Assembly: GCA_037127255.1 (NCBI GenBank)
Contig: JBANSL010000013.1
Location: forward strand, 66,719,688-66,783,687
DNA length: 64,000 nucleotides
Reading direction: 5' to 3'
Source: Persicaria tinctoria
Lineage: Eukaryota; Streptophyta; Magnoliopsida; Caryophyllales; Polygonaceae
Below the pieces are notes generated by a model. That model was not told the origin of the DNA and did no database searches. It saw nothing but the letters and a program-made list of their open reading frames with translations. The stretch's first letter is position 1. Each line of letters starts with the position of its first letter. Shown here piece by piece: positions 1-11,365 of this stretch. The translations under genes and the position numbers were made by a program.

Positions 1-43
1 CAAATCTGAAAGCATTTAAACCACACAATTATAAACTTTTACA

Positions 44-205
44 ATCAGCCCTTAAACTACGATTTATGAAGTAATTGGAGGTCTAAACAAATCTGCAGCA
101 TATAAACTTAGCCCTTAAACTGCAATTTATGAAGTAATTGGACGTCTCAACAAATCTGCAGCATATAAACGTTTAGAATCAGCCCTTAAACTCGCTTCTC
201 CTCCT
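44..205. repeat. Tandem repeat upstream of the RPA-like gene
   Basis: A unit of about 70 to 85 bases occurs about twice plus a partial copy. Each contains a 'cagcccttaaact' start, 'atttatgaagtaattgga' and 'caaatctgcagcatataaa'. It lies immediately upstream of the RPA-like gene and is followed by a CT-rich stretch (about 195-245) that could be leader sequence. The rest of 206-355 shows nothing specific apart from a possible upstream intron end (TAG before 350). Confidence 0.6.
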
Positions 206-355
206 TCCTCTTCCACCGTATCCTATCTATTTCTCCCTCTATGTCAACCATCTATCTTTTGTGTTTTATTTTTCAAATACTATTAGATGTTTAAACCTTA
301 GACATTGTAGGTATTTGATCATTTGTTTCTTCTTTCCTGTTTTAAATAGGCAACA

Positions 356-3252
356 ATGAAGAATGTCATATACGTCGACGAGCTTACTCCAACAAACATC
401 AAAGGCAATATCCGAGTTCGAGTTGTGTGCATGTTCGACAACATCAATTTTTATAAACAAGAGCTGATTTCAAAGGACTTAATCTGTGTCGATGAAAAGG
501 TGTTTGTCCTTCGTAATTTCTTCATTTTATATCCTCATAGCGTACGTATTCAATTTAATTCTATTTACTCTATTTGTTCTCAGGGTAATAAGGTTCACGT
601 GTCCATTAAGAAATCTCTCATCAAACAATTTGATTGTATAAAAGAGTATGGAATTTACTCAATATCAAACTTCGGTTTAATCAAGTACCTTGACCAATAT
701 CGTCACTGCTCTCACCCTCACAAGGTGACCTTCTCCATGAACACAATCTTGAAAGATGTTGTCGAAGCTCCAATCTCGCGATTTGGGTTTGAATTCGTTG
801 AATTTGATGACATTTTAAGTAAAGCTGCTGATCTAACCCGCTTGGTTGGTAAGTTCTTATTTATTGTGATAATATATTTTATTATTTATTGTGATATTGT
901 GATAAACTATGATCTAACCCAGTTTGGTTTTTTTTTAGATGTGATTGGTAACTTGGTTAAGATAGGAAACATTATTGAGTGCGGTGTCAGTTATGATGAT
1001 AAACTTCACAAAAGACTTGAAATCCATATCGAAAACACTAGGTAATGTTAATTGTTAAATGTTCTATTTCAATATATTACCGATTTATATATATATATAC
1101 AATATATACAATATACGATTTATATTATTACTATATTCATTTCGTTAATTCTATCCAATCTATAGGAATGATGTCATCATCTGCACTTTTTGGGATGCCT
1201 ATGCCGATCAGTTTGCCTCTTACATCGATGCTGTATTGGATGACAGGGTCATTCATAGTCATTATCCAATTTGCAAGAATCAATCCCAGCGGAAGTAATT
1301 TTTTGCTTTTTTCCTTCATTTCAATCTATATTCCTTTGGATGGTGTTAGATTATATTTTAACTTTTTCTTTAGGTGTACACAAACTTGCCAACAATGTCA
1401 AGGGAAGCACTCGCGTTTTCATTGAGGATGATAGTATTCAAGAGATACTTGATTTCAAAACTAGGTTCATATTTTAATTCTTATCAAATTATATTTTATC
1501 ATTCTTCTCTTTAGTTTATCGGGTATTATTTATGCAAATATTTATTTGATCACGTCTCTTAACTTTTATAGACTGTTGGATTCCGATGGACAATTTCAAC
1601 CTCAAAAGATAACACAACTGTCGAGTCAACCGACACATTCAATCCCACATCAGTTTTTATCACTTTATGAGAGAAAGACATTGGATGAGCTTATGGATAT
1701 AACTGAGGTACATTATTTAATAATATCTTATTATGTATATTATATCAAGAGTGAGTTAAATAGTATTTACAAAGTCTGTTACTGTTTTTTAAGGAAATTA
1801 CGTTCTGTTAACATAATCAAAAGATTCAGATTTGCTACTGTTTTTTTTTAGGAAATTACGTTCTGTTAACATAATCAAAAGATTCAGATTTGCTATTGTT
1901 TTTTTTAGGAAATTACGTTCTGTTAACATAATCAAAAGATTCAGATTTGCTGAGATTTAAACTTGAGAAGTTTGTTACTGTTTATTTAAACTTGAGAAGA
2001 TTAAACTTTAAAGATTTCCTGAGATTTTTAAACCATTTCTGTTACTTTTATTTATAATAATTAAAACATTAAAATCTGCAGAGATTTTAATTAAACCAAA
2101 ACCAAGTCTGTTACTTATTTTTTAAGCAACTTCGGATCAAAAAATCAATTCAATAACCTAATTAACCAATCTTTATCTCATTTCTGTTATTTTTTCTTAA
2201 AATAATTAAAACATTTTTGTCAATCAGATCTGCTGAGATTTAACCAATCTTTATCTCATTTCTGTTACTTTTTGTTTAAACCGAATTAAAACATTCAGAT
2301 CTGTTACTGTTTTTTAACCATTTACAGTTACTGTTTTTTTTTAACCAATTGGGGATTCGGTATTAATTTTTTTTTTCAAGTTCCATCAAATATTACTTCA
2401 ATTAACCTATTATAACCAATGTTTATGTCTTTTATTTAACCAAAGCATTACACATTTATTCTAATATTATATTATAAATTATGAATTTAGGTGGGTAGAT
2501 ACGTCACCATGGCTACCATTGAGGAAATTGAAGATAAAAATGGATGGTACTATAAATCATGTAAACCTTGCAAAAAATCCCTCATCCCTGAGGGAGGACA
2601 CTTTTTTTGTCCCAAGTGTAAGCGCACTATCAAATTTGCATTTCTAAGGTAAATAGCTTAGTTATTTTATATGTTTTTTATCATATTTGTTCCTTAATAT
2701 TTTTTGGTAAATTCCTAATTTCGACGTGTAATTCGTATATGTTAGGTTTAAAGTCGAAGTCATGGTTAATGATGGATCGATCATCAAGTCGTTTACTATC
2801 TTCGATTCTGATGTTGAACAAATCGCGGGGAAGTCTGTATCCTCTATTCTAAGCTCCTTGAGTAAGGTGAACATTTCCGTCCTATTTCCCAATCCTTGAA
2901 CAATTAACTTTCACCTAACTAATTATTTCCCATTTCTCATTTCTTATTTCAATTGTAGGATGTCGATGTTCAATCAATTCCAGGAGATCTTCATGTCTTT
3001 TTGAACAAAACATTTTTGTTCATAATTGATGTGAAAGAGTACAATATTGAGAATTCAAATTCTGGATTTACTGTGCACAAGGTGACAGATGATCAAGCTA
3101 TAATCACCGAATTCAAAAAAGGCTTTCAAAAAACAGACACTCCATTAAAACGACCACGTGATACTATCGACGTTGATCAACTTGGTGAAGATGAGGTCAC
3201 TGATTTGACACTTTCCACAAAGAAACAAGTTGTCAAGATTGAAAAGGATTAG
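356..3252 (+). pseudogene. RPA70-like single-strand DNA-binding protein gene (nine exons, one frameshift)
   Basis: Exons by splice signals and frame: 356-499, 584-848, 939-1041, 1166-1294, 1374-1464, 1572-1707, 2491-2648, 2746-2866, 2959-3252; all introns are GT-AG and about 480 codons result. The layout is that of the large RPA subunit. There is an N-terminal OB fold (VRVVCMFDN, then GNKVHVSIKK after intron 1), a second OB fold (ICTFWDAYADQF, IQFARINPSG, FIEDDSIQEILDFK), and a C-terminal OB fold with a zinc ribbon CX2CX12CX2C in exon 7 (CKPC and CPKC) followed by the SFTIFDSD strand. RPA binds single-stranded DNA in replication and repair. Reading is continuous except inside exon 4, where the frame must shift by +1 near 1243-1265. 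It sits in a Helitron, so it may be transposon cargo rather than a host gene. Either a pseudogene or one sequencing error. Confidence 0.75.
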
Positions 3253-4802
3253 AAGAATGGATTGGAAATTTGCCCTTTCAACTCAAAGGATTATTATTAT
3301 TAGTTTATTGACAGTATTCGATCAAGACATTGTCATTTGATTAATCTGTTTCTCTTTGTTTTGTTAGGCTTGGAAATTATTTTATCTATTTATATTTGTC
3401 CTAATTTTCTTTTGTTTTGCTTTGTTAATTATTTGTTATCTTCCATAAAGTTTCTCCTACCACTCCTCCATGTTAATTGGAAATGTATGTCATATAAATG
3501 CAAATAATTAAAAAACAATAATAATTTTCTTTGAAGTATCACTTGCCTGCCCTCTTGTGTACCCGTCCAACTCTGCAGCAGCTCCGCCATATCGTCGAAG
3601 TGAAGTTCAATCCGCTCCATGTCCTATCGTCTTTCACGGAATACAACACATTCAGACAAATCTATGAATCTTTGTATAAGTCGATTGTAAAATGAAATTG
3701 TAAAGAAATCCAGAACTCACCTATTTGCCAATCTTTCCCACTGTACATTTGTTCTTTGTTCTTCTTCTTGCTTCTCAGATCGATTGGTGGGCGAGTGGTA
3801 CCGGAATTGATTGGTGGGCGAGTGGGTGCAGGGCCGAAATCCTCTACAGGGATGGAAATTGCGGATGTTTCTTTTGAAGACCGAAATCTCTAGAGGTTAG
3901 TTGCAACTGTAATCTCGGTTCGAAGGATTTAATGGTAGATTTAGGGGATACACCGTGGAAATCAATTTTAGGGTTTGGAAAGGAATAGGTTGACTGAATT
4001 GAGGTTGGGGAAAAGGGTTTTTCTCTCTTTGATTTTCCGGATCGAATTGTATATAGGATCGACATTTTTAACAGAGATTGAGGAAGGATCCCTGGAGATT
4101 GAGGAAGGATCCCTGGATTTTCCAGATCCAAGTTGAAAGGGAAGAAGACGCCTTTGTTTTAATCGAAAGGAAGAAGTGAGGCTGGTGTCTTTTGACCTTT
4201 TCATTGCCCTAAACCCGGTTTTATCTTCTTTTTTTAATACTCCGGTTTTCTATCTTTTTTTTTCTTTGAGCAACCGGTTTTCTAAAACTAAGATGGACCC
4301 TTCACAGGTTATGATTTTCCTCTTTTTTTTTAACAAAAATTAAATTATAAAATTCCGGTTTTATATCACAGTACATTTTTTGTTTACAAAAAAACACAAT
4401 TAGTATATTCCGCCAAAAAAATTAACGCGGGAATTTTAGAATTAAACAAATATTAAAGATACGTAGTTATTTTGGATATATCCAACAGAATAAGATCAAA
4501 TCCTAATTCCTAACCACTAACTTAGATAAAGTTAATTATTTAACACTCTAAACAGAAATTCACGTACCTTGGTAGTCAAATTCTAAACGACGCCTTGAAT
4601 TCTCCGACAATATAGATTAATGAAATTTTTAGTATCTACATAGCACCTTTTAATTATCGATCGACTATGTGACTTGAGTTTGCGGAACCTGTTTATTAGA
4701 TTTATCATTTGGATGTTTTGATTTGATTTATTTTTACAATTATTTGGATGTTTCGATTTAATAGTATTTCACTATAGACTTTTTCATATTATCATAATAA
4801 AT

Positions 4803-4807
<5 letters not shown>
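3253..4807. other. Non-coding 3' part of the first Helitron
   Basis: No gene is visible. There are short ORFs on both strands without recognisable motifs. Around 4070-4120 a 25-base stretch is directly repeated ('gagattgaggaaggatccct'). A polyadenylation region for the RPA-like gene would fall in 3260-3450, but no single signal stands out. Confidence 0.5.

Positions 4808-4862
<55 letters not shown>
4808..4862. repeat. (TA)n microsatellite
   Basis: About 55 bases of uninterrupted TA dinucleotides just before the Helitron terminal hairpin. Confidence 0.95.
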
Positions 4863-4865
<3 letters not shown>

Positions 4866-4915
4866 TAGATAAATCGCGATAGTATATTCTAAAATATATA
4901 ATATATTTTACAAAT

Positions 4916-4945
4916 CCCGTGCGTCACGCACGGGTACTGCGCTAG
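4916..4945 (+). other. Helitron 3' terminal hairpin and CTAG
   Basis: Eight-base-pair GC-rich stem CCCGTGCG/CGCACGGG with loop TCA, a 7-base spacer, then CTAG followed by T. This matches the Helitron 3' end rule in every part. Confidence 0.85.
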
Positions 4946-7279
4946 TATAATACTAAAATAGAGGCGTGGAAATCCTATGTGGCGGGTTCTGGTGCGATTC
5001 GCTTACATGTCGGACTCTGGTGCAATTTGATTCGGGTATTTGACACGTCAATTAATGATGATCCAATATATTTAAGACACGTAAGACAATTACAAAATCT
5101 ATTTATATTTGTGTCATCCTATGTGTCTATTTTAATTTAAGATTAAATTTAATTTTTAATATAAATATTCAGTATCATATCTAAAGTGGTTACAAAATCT
5201 ATCATTTTTACTAAAATTATTTTATAAATATTAATTCTTTAGTTATTTTATCTTTAGTCATTTAGAGTAGTAACGATAATTCATTATATCTAATGATAAG
5301 ATTTATTATTAATTAATTATCTATAAAATGATAAATCTTATCACAATAAATAAATATTAAATACAAATATGTTAACGGTTCATGATCGATCCTAAATCAC
5401 ACAATACATGGGTACATTCATGATCAACCCTAACCTAAATTTTACAATTATTTAGCTTATATCCAAGTTGAAAAATTGGTTGGTACGTTGTATCTTCAAT
5501 AAAATATAGATTTTTTTAAATGATGAATTATAGTTTATAAGATATATTAATTTTATATAAAAAAAGTTAAATTAGTTTTAGGTCCCCCCCCCCCAAAAAG
5601 TTTATTTAGTTTTAAAGAGTATATATATAGAAATAGAGTATATATGGTTGTATTTGATAAGTTTGGGTGCATGATGTTTAGTAAAATAGTTTAGTATATA
5701 CTATTGTATTTGATAAATTTGGGTGATGTTTTTAACTTATATCTTAAAGTCACAAGTTCAAACATCATTCTGGATTTGTTTAAGTAGGCGATGACATGGT
5801 TTAACTTAATCAATATAATGTATAACACATATTACCATGAGGAGAATGTAATAAAGTGAAACTTTATACTCTATGAAAAAACAATTGTATCTGTAATAAA
5901 AAACTATTTTAAATTTGGTATAATGGTCGCCCAAATTATTTTTACATTATAAGTTTATAAGAACACCTTCAACACTCTTAAATCGTAGAAATTCTCTAAT
6001 TTTAAAGATTTTAATTGTTTTGCTCCAATATATCATCTAATAAAATATAGAAATAAATGGAAAAAAGTCAAATTTTCTAAATTTTCAGTATTCTCTATTA
6101 TTTTATATAGGATTTGGAGAATCATATTGAAACTTGGCAAAATTACAGAAAACCACCCTTTAAATATGAGTGTTTTCACTTAACCACCCCTTAAATTCAA
6201 AATTACATAAAACCACCCTTTAAAAGATATTTGCTTACAACTCACCACCCACTCAACTATTTTCTTTATTTTATCATTAAATATATTATATTTTAATATT
6301 TTTAAACTCAAATTTGGTTGTAAATATATTCATATTTTGAGTTTAAGGACTCGATCATATTTTAGGGATTATTTTATTTATTTTAAAATAATAATAATAA
6401 ATATAGCCTAGAATTATTATCTTATGTTATGGTTGAAAATGTTTATAAAATTTTAAAATATTATGGAATTTACTCTTATTTATTTATATTTTAAATAAGA
6501 GTAATTTACATAATGTTTTAACAATTTATAAACATTTTCAAACATAAATTAAGATAATAATTCTAGGCTTTATTGATTATTATTTTAAAAAATAAACACA
6601 ATGATCCCTAAAATATAATTGGGCCCTTAAATTCAAATTTTGAATATATTTAAAATGAAATTTGAGTTTAAAAATATTAAAATATAATATATTTAATGAT
6701 AAAGTGACGAAAATAGTTGAATGGGTGGTGATTTGTAAACAAATATCATTTAAATGGTGGTTTTCTGTAATTTTGAATTTAAGGGGTGGTTAAGTGAAAA
6801 TATTCATATTTAAAGGGTGGTATTCTATAATATAGAAATTATAGAGAAACGGTCAACAAATAATGGTTATAGAAATTTACATAATGTTTTAACAATTTAT
6901 AAACATTTTCTAGCTGATGATTTGTTGGAGTTATGGAAACTTTTTTGTTTGTAGTATTCTATAATATAGAAATTATAGAGAAACGGTTGAAATAAAGCAT
7001 TTTTTATTTTATTTTATACTAATCTTTCATGAAATGTGACATTTTATTTTATATATTTCTTTATATCATATGAGGTTCCATTATAGTCAACAAATAATGG
7101 TTATATATTTTACTAATTAAAATACCTTAACGTTAAAATCTTATGATTTTGTCATTTTTTCGTGAGCGAAAAAACAATTTTTTTATTTTTTCTTTACTTT
7201 AAAAAATTAATTCAAAATTATGATAAAATATACTGTAATTTATTAGACAACCGCACAAGCATGCGGGTCATAAGACTAG
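4946..7279 (+). mobile_element. Second Helitron-like element, non-autonomous
   Basis: The 3' end has stem CCGCA (7251-7255) and TGCGG (7262-7266) with a 6-nt loop, a 9-base spacer and CTAG at 7276-7279 followed by T. The 5' end is inferred: the sequence directly after the first Helitron's terminal T reads TATAATACTAAAATAGAGGC, which resembles a degenerate Helitron 5' end (TC expected, TA seen). No coding sequence is seen inside. It holds a palindromic foldback element at 6139-6832 and a C run at 5583-5594. The 3' end is well supported, the 5' end is not. Confidence 0.55.
6139..6832. mobile_element. Palindromic foldback/MITE-like element
   Basis: The two halves are inverted copies of each other over about 345 bases, with the centre near 6485 in 'ttactcttattt'. 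Shared landmarks in both arms are AAACCACCCTTTAAA, CACTTAACCACCCC, CACCACCCA and CCTAGAATTATTATCTTA. No coding capacity. No clear target duplication could be read at the edges, so the class is not assigned. The right flank (6826-6860) recurs at about 6955-6990. Confidence 0.75.
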
Positions 7280-7732
7280 TACTTTTAATAATGCAATGCT
7301 AACCTATACGAGAAATCTAACAAAGTGACACATCTCAATCTGAATAAACTTGACTTGAATCTGACTCAATTCACCTAGTTGTCATATTTATTCTAAAGAG
7401 ACGGAGAATGCAAAAGAAGAATATCGGGATTGGTTCCTATTAATCCATCGATGTGAGAAAAGACTCATATTGCCCATCAATCATAAAATAAATTATACTA
7501 TCTTCATTTCAAAATAGATGGTAATTTTTCAATTTGCACAAAATTTAATAAAATACTTCACTTTTAAAAAAAAACATCGTCATTCTATTAATTTTTTTTA
7601 TAAATTTTATTATTTTTTAAAACCCACAATACATTTTAATCAATCAAAATCTTTTAAATAGTCAACAACATACAAATCAAATACAAATAATTACAATCCT
7701 CTACCTAAAAACCATAAAAGACAAGGAATAAT
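7280..7732. other. Intergenic, AT-rich, nothing recognised
   Basis: Between the second Helitron end and the Copia LTR. A/T tracts and no ORF of note. Confidence 0.4.
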
Positions 7733-7856
7733 TGTTAGCATTATATTATTTATACATGTACAGTTACCATTGTACCCTCGGGTTTTCACCCATTGATATA
7801 TATACAGGAGTAGGCTTCTGAGATCCGTTAAGGACTCAGTTCTCCAAACACTTACA
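7733..7856 (+). repeat. Copia 5' LTR (short)
   Basis: Begins TGTTAGCA and ends CTTACA immediately before a tRNA-Met type primer binding site. Contains a TATA-like run at 7797-7805. At 124 bp it is short for a Copia LTR. The 3' copy is missing, so the left border rests on the TG start alone. Confidence 0.5.
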
Positions 7857-7867
7857 TGGTATCAAGC
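7857..7867 (+). promoter_or_regulatory. Primer binding site, initiator tRNA-Met type
   Basis: TGGTATCAAGC directly follows the LTR and matches most of the usual plant Copia site TGGTATCAGAGC. Confidence 0.7.
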
Positions 7868-8094
7868 TTTTGTGTGAAACCCTAATTTTTGTTTCACACC
7901 TAACGATCCACTAAGCCGCCGCAGCCCCAAGCTGCCGCCGCCACGCTCTAGCCGCCGCCGCCAGCCCAGCCGCCACCGCCGCCCCCTGCTGCCGCCGCCT
8001 CCTCCTCTTGCCGCCGCCGCCGCTCCCTACAACCGCCGCCGCCGCCCCCTGTTCCTCCTTTCTCCCTTCCGCCGCAATCTCCCACCCCTTCTCG

Positions 8095-8985
8095 ATGTCT
8101 ACCGACGAGATTATCAACCCAATCAACCCTAACCCCATTCCACCCAACCCTAACCCTCCACCACCACCACAAAACCCCTTTCACTCCGCTCAATCCGTCA
8201 CCAACATAAAAAATCAAATTCCCCTAACCCTAGATCTTAAAAAGGTCCAATACCACACATGGGCGGAGCTCTTCCAAACCGCCTGTAAGGCTCACGACGT
8301 CATCACCCACATCGACGGCTCTGATCGTCCGACTGATGTCCCTGAGCCCCTCTGGAACCGCCTTGACTCCATCGTTCTTGGATGGATCTATGCCACCATC
8401 TCTGAGGACGTCCTGATTACCGTCCTCCAACCAAACTCTACCGCCCGTGATGTCTGGCTCCGCATAAAAGGCCTCTTTCATGACAATCAATCCGCTAGGG
8501 CAGCGGATCTTGAGGGCAAGTTCATCAACACCCGTCAGGAAAGCTTCTCCACCGTCTCTGACTACTGCCTCGCCATCAAAGCCATCGCTGATCAGCTAGG
8601 CGATGTTGGGCACAAAGTTAGCAAAGAACGCCTTGTTCTTCAACTTATCAACGGCATTTCCACCAAATTTGATGTCGTCGGTGGCATGATCAGCAACACA
8701 TCGCCACTTCCGACTTTCATGGTGGCTCGCAGCATGCTCTCTAGGGAGGAGAGCCGTCAGGGACGCCCCCAGGGCCCTTCCCATGTCCTTGTTTCCTCCA
8801 AGGATTTCATAGCCCCGGACCCCCTTCCCCACACCCAACCCAGACAACCCCAACAATGCGGAGGACGCGACAGAGGCGGCAACAACAGCGGCCGCCGCCT
8901 GGGCAGTGGTACCCGTAGCAGCAATGGTCCCCCGCTCCGCCGCCCTGCCCTTATCCGACGTGGGCGGGATACCCCCCGCCAGAGT
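8095..8985 (+). pseudogene. Copia gag (UBN2-type)
   Basis: The start at 8095 (MSTDEIINP) is preferred over 8008 because the upstream 90 bases are a GCC-triplet run giving only Pro/Ala. The body has the UBN2-type gag features: YHTWAELFQTACKAHDV, ARDVWLRIKGLFHDNQ, LEGKFINTRQ, DYCLAIKAIADQL, LVLQLINGI. Gag forms the particle that packages the element RNA. The frame is lost between about 8900 and 8985, in a Gly/Arg/Gln-rich tail where a CCHC knuckle would be expected; none is visible. From 8985 the matching frame is the pol frame. Confidence 0.75.
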
Positions 8986-11365
8986 TGGTCTACACGCAGC
9001 GTCCGCCACAGCAGCGGGCCCCATCCCCGGCGATGTACGCTTCACAGCAGCCTCCAGCGCACCCCATGCACACCAACCTCTCCGCCGCTTTCTCCACCAT
9101 GGGACTCCAGCAGCCGGACGACAACTGGTACATTGATACCGTGGCCTCCTCTCACATGACGAACGCACCGGGTAACCTACAAACTGTTTTTAATTCGAGC
9201 ACTTTACCGTCTGTTTATGTCGGAAACGGCGAGTCTCTTAAAATTGTCGGTTCGGGTCACACAACCCTTCCCAATGCCCCACCCCTACGCCTCAACAAAG
9301 TCCTGCTTGCCCCTGACCTTGTTAAAAACCTCATTTCTGTTCGTCAATTTACCGTCGATAATCACGTGGCTGTCCAATTTGACCCGTTTGGTTTTCTTGT
9401 GAAGGATCTTCGTACGGGGACCCCAATCATGCGCTGCAATAGTTCTGGCGACCTCTACCCCATCACCAAATCTCGCCCACAGTCTCCCACCGCCCCCACC
9501 GCCTTCGTCGCCCATCGTTCTGACTTGTGGCACGCTCGTCTTGGCCATCCCAGCGACCACGTGCTCCAATGTCTCCACACTAGTCATTTAATTTCTTGTA
9601 ATAAAGCCTCTGGCGTTTGCATTTCCTGTGAAATCGCCAAGAGCAAGCGTCTCCCTTTTAGCATTTCTCATTCCAGTACATTTGCACTTTTTGATCTTTT
9701 GCATTGTGATTTGTGGACATCTCCTATTTCAAGTGCTAGTGGTTTTCGATACTATTTGGTTGTCTTTGATGATATTACCAATTTTGTTTGGGTTTTTCCC
9801 CTACGTCACAAATCGGAAACACAAAGTCACATTGTCAATTTTCACACATTTGTCCGCACTCAATTCACTTTGCCCATCAAGGCTATTCAGTGCGACATGG
9901 GAGGAGAGTTTGACAATAATTTTGTTCGCTCCTTTTGTCAACAAAATGGGATATCACTCCGCTTCTCATGCCCCCAAACCTCTCCACAAAACGGCAAAGC
10001 GGAACGTATTCTCCGCACCCTCAATGACAAAACTAGAACCCTCCTACATCACGCCTCTCTCCCCCTCCCCTTTTGGGTTGAGGCGCTTCACATGGCCACC
10101 TATCTCCACAATATACTTCCATCCAAAGCCATTGGCAACTCCATCCCAACCTTGGCACTCTACAAGCGCTACCCCTCTTACGATCACATTAGAGTGTTTG
10201 GATGTCTCTGTTTTCCCAACATGAGTGCCACCGCCCCTCACAAGCTATCCCCACGATCCACTAAATGTGTCTTCTTGGGCATCTCCCCACACCATCGAGG
10301 CTACCGTTGTCTTCGCTTGGATACAAATCGGGTTGTCACTTCGCGCCATGTGATTTTCGACGAACAGACCTTCCCCTTCGCCACACCACCCACCCCTGCT
10401 GTCCCCAACCCACCCACACCACCCAATTCCGAAGAATTCTCACCCCTCTTACGCCACCTATTCCAACAAGCATCATTCGGAACCAACCCCCCCGCCCAAA
10501 ACCCCCACCCAAATCGATTGGCGGCGGGCGTCGCAACCCATGCGGCGGGCACACCCCCCCTGGCAGCGGCCGCCGCACCCCCCTATCCCGTTGCACCCCT
10601 TGCGGCGGGTACACCCCCCCTGGCAGCGCCCGCCGCACCCCCCCGCACCCCTCTTTCCCCCTCAGCAGGCAACCCCTCTTACCCACCAACCTCCGATTGC
10701 ACCCCCCCGCCCATTCCATGAAGACCCGGTCGCAGTCCGGCATCTTCAAACCTAACCCCAAATACAACCTTCTCACTCCGTCTCCCGACATATCTCCTCT
10801 CCCCAAATCGCCCCACAAGGCCTTACAGGACCCGAACTGGCAAGCTGCCATGATGGATGAGTTTAGTGCTCTTATTAAAAATGGCACGTGGAACCTCGTT
10901 CCAAGGCCTCGGGACACTAATATCATTAACTGCATGTGGTTGTTCAAGCATAAGTACAGGTCAGACGGAACTCTAGAGCGACACAAGGCTCGGCTAGTGG
11001 TCAACGGCAAGTCACAGGAGGTTGGGGTTGACTGTGATGAGACTTTCAGCCCAGTCGTCAAACCGGCTACCATCCGCACAGTTCTGAGCATCGCCCTTAC
11101 TAAGGATTGGCCTATCCATCAGCTTGACGTCAAGAATGCATTCCTTCACGGCAACCTTCAGGAGACTGTGTATATGCATTAGCCGTCAGGCTTCTATGAT
11201 CGCACCTGCCCATCTCACGTTTGCCTTCTCCGGAAGTCTCTCTATCGGTTGAAACAGGCGCGAGGTATCAGCGGTTCGCCACGTAACTCACTGGCATTGG
11301 ATTTCAGGGCAGTCAGTCTGATCACTCCCTTTTTGTGTTCCACTCAGGGTCTGACACTGCCCACC
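8985..11365 (+). pseudogene. Copia pol: protease-like, integrase, partial reverse transcriptase
   Basis: Protease-like segment near 9125-9165 reads YIDTVASSHMT; the usual D-S/T-G-A motif has Val in place of Gly. A gag-pre-integrase segment follows (LWHARLGHPS, ISCEIAKSKR). Integrase core residues are D in HCDLW (about 9710), D in QCDMGGEF (about 9895) and E in NGKAERI (about 10000), then FWVEALHMATYLHN and VFGCLCF. After a Pro-rich linker the frame changes in a C run near 10700. The reverse transcriptase start reads WQAAMMDEFSALIKNGTW, KARLVVNG, LDVKNAFLHGNL, then TAG, GFYD, SLYRLKQA, SDHSLFVFHSGSDTAH. It stops before YVDD. It cannot give an active enzyme. Confidence 0.85.

Larger units (their letters stand above)
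1..4945 (+). mobile_element. Helitron, 3' part, carrying an RPA70-like gene
   Basis: The right end is unambiguous in structure. CCCGTGCG and CGCACGGG (4916-4934) form a perfect 8-bp stem with a 3-nt loop, seven bases follow, then CTAG at 4942-4945, followed by T. This is the 3' terminus rule of rolling-circle Helitrons (hairpin, CTRR, host T). The left (TC) end is not seen, so the element may begin outside the window. Plant Helitrons are known to carry RPA70-like genes, which matches the gene at 356-3252. No Rep/helicase is present here; it may lie upstream or be absent. An alternative is a shorter Helitron starting somewhere in 3253-4900 and not including the gene. Confidence 0.65.
7733..11365 (+). 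mobile_element. Ty1/Copia retrotransposon, decayed and 3'-truncated
   Basis: Order: short 5' LTR (7733-7856), primer binding site (7857-7867), GC-rich leader, gag, protease-like segment, integrase, start of reverse transcriptase. Integrase before reverse transcriptase is the Copia order. The coding frame is broken at about 8900-8985 and in a C run near 10700, with in-frame stops at 11180 (TAG) and about 11290 (TAA). Homology ends at 11363, just before the YVDD active site, where the inverted-repeat element at 11369 begins. RNase H and the 3' LTR are missing. Confidence 0.85.

Noticed and set aside
8008..8094. Earlier ATG for Copia gag
   Set aside because: It adds only a Pro/Ala stretch from the GCC-triplet run, and conserved gag sequence starts well after 8095.
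10336..11091. 251-codon minus-strand ORF
   Set aside because: Lies opposite the Copia pol region and linker. It has no motif of its own and is a composition-driven shadow.
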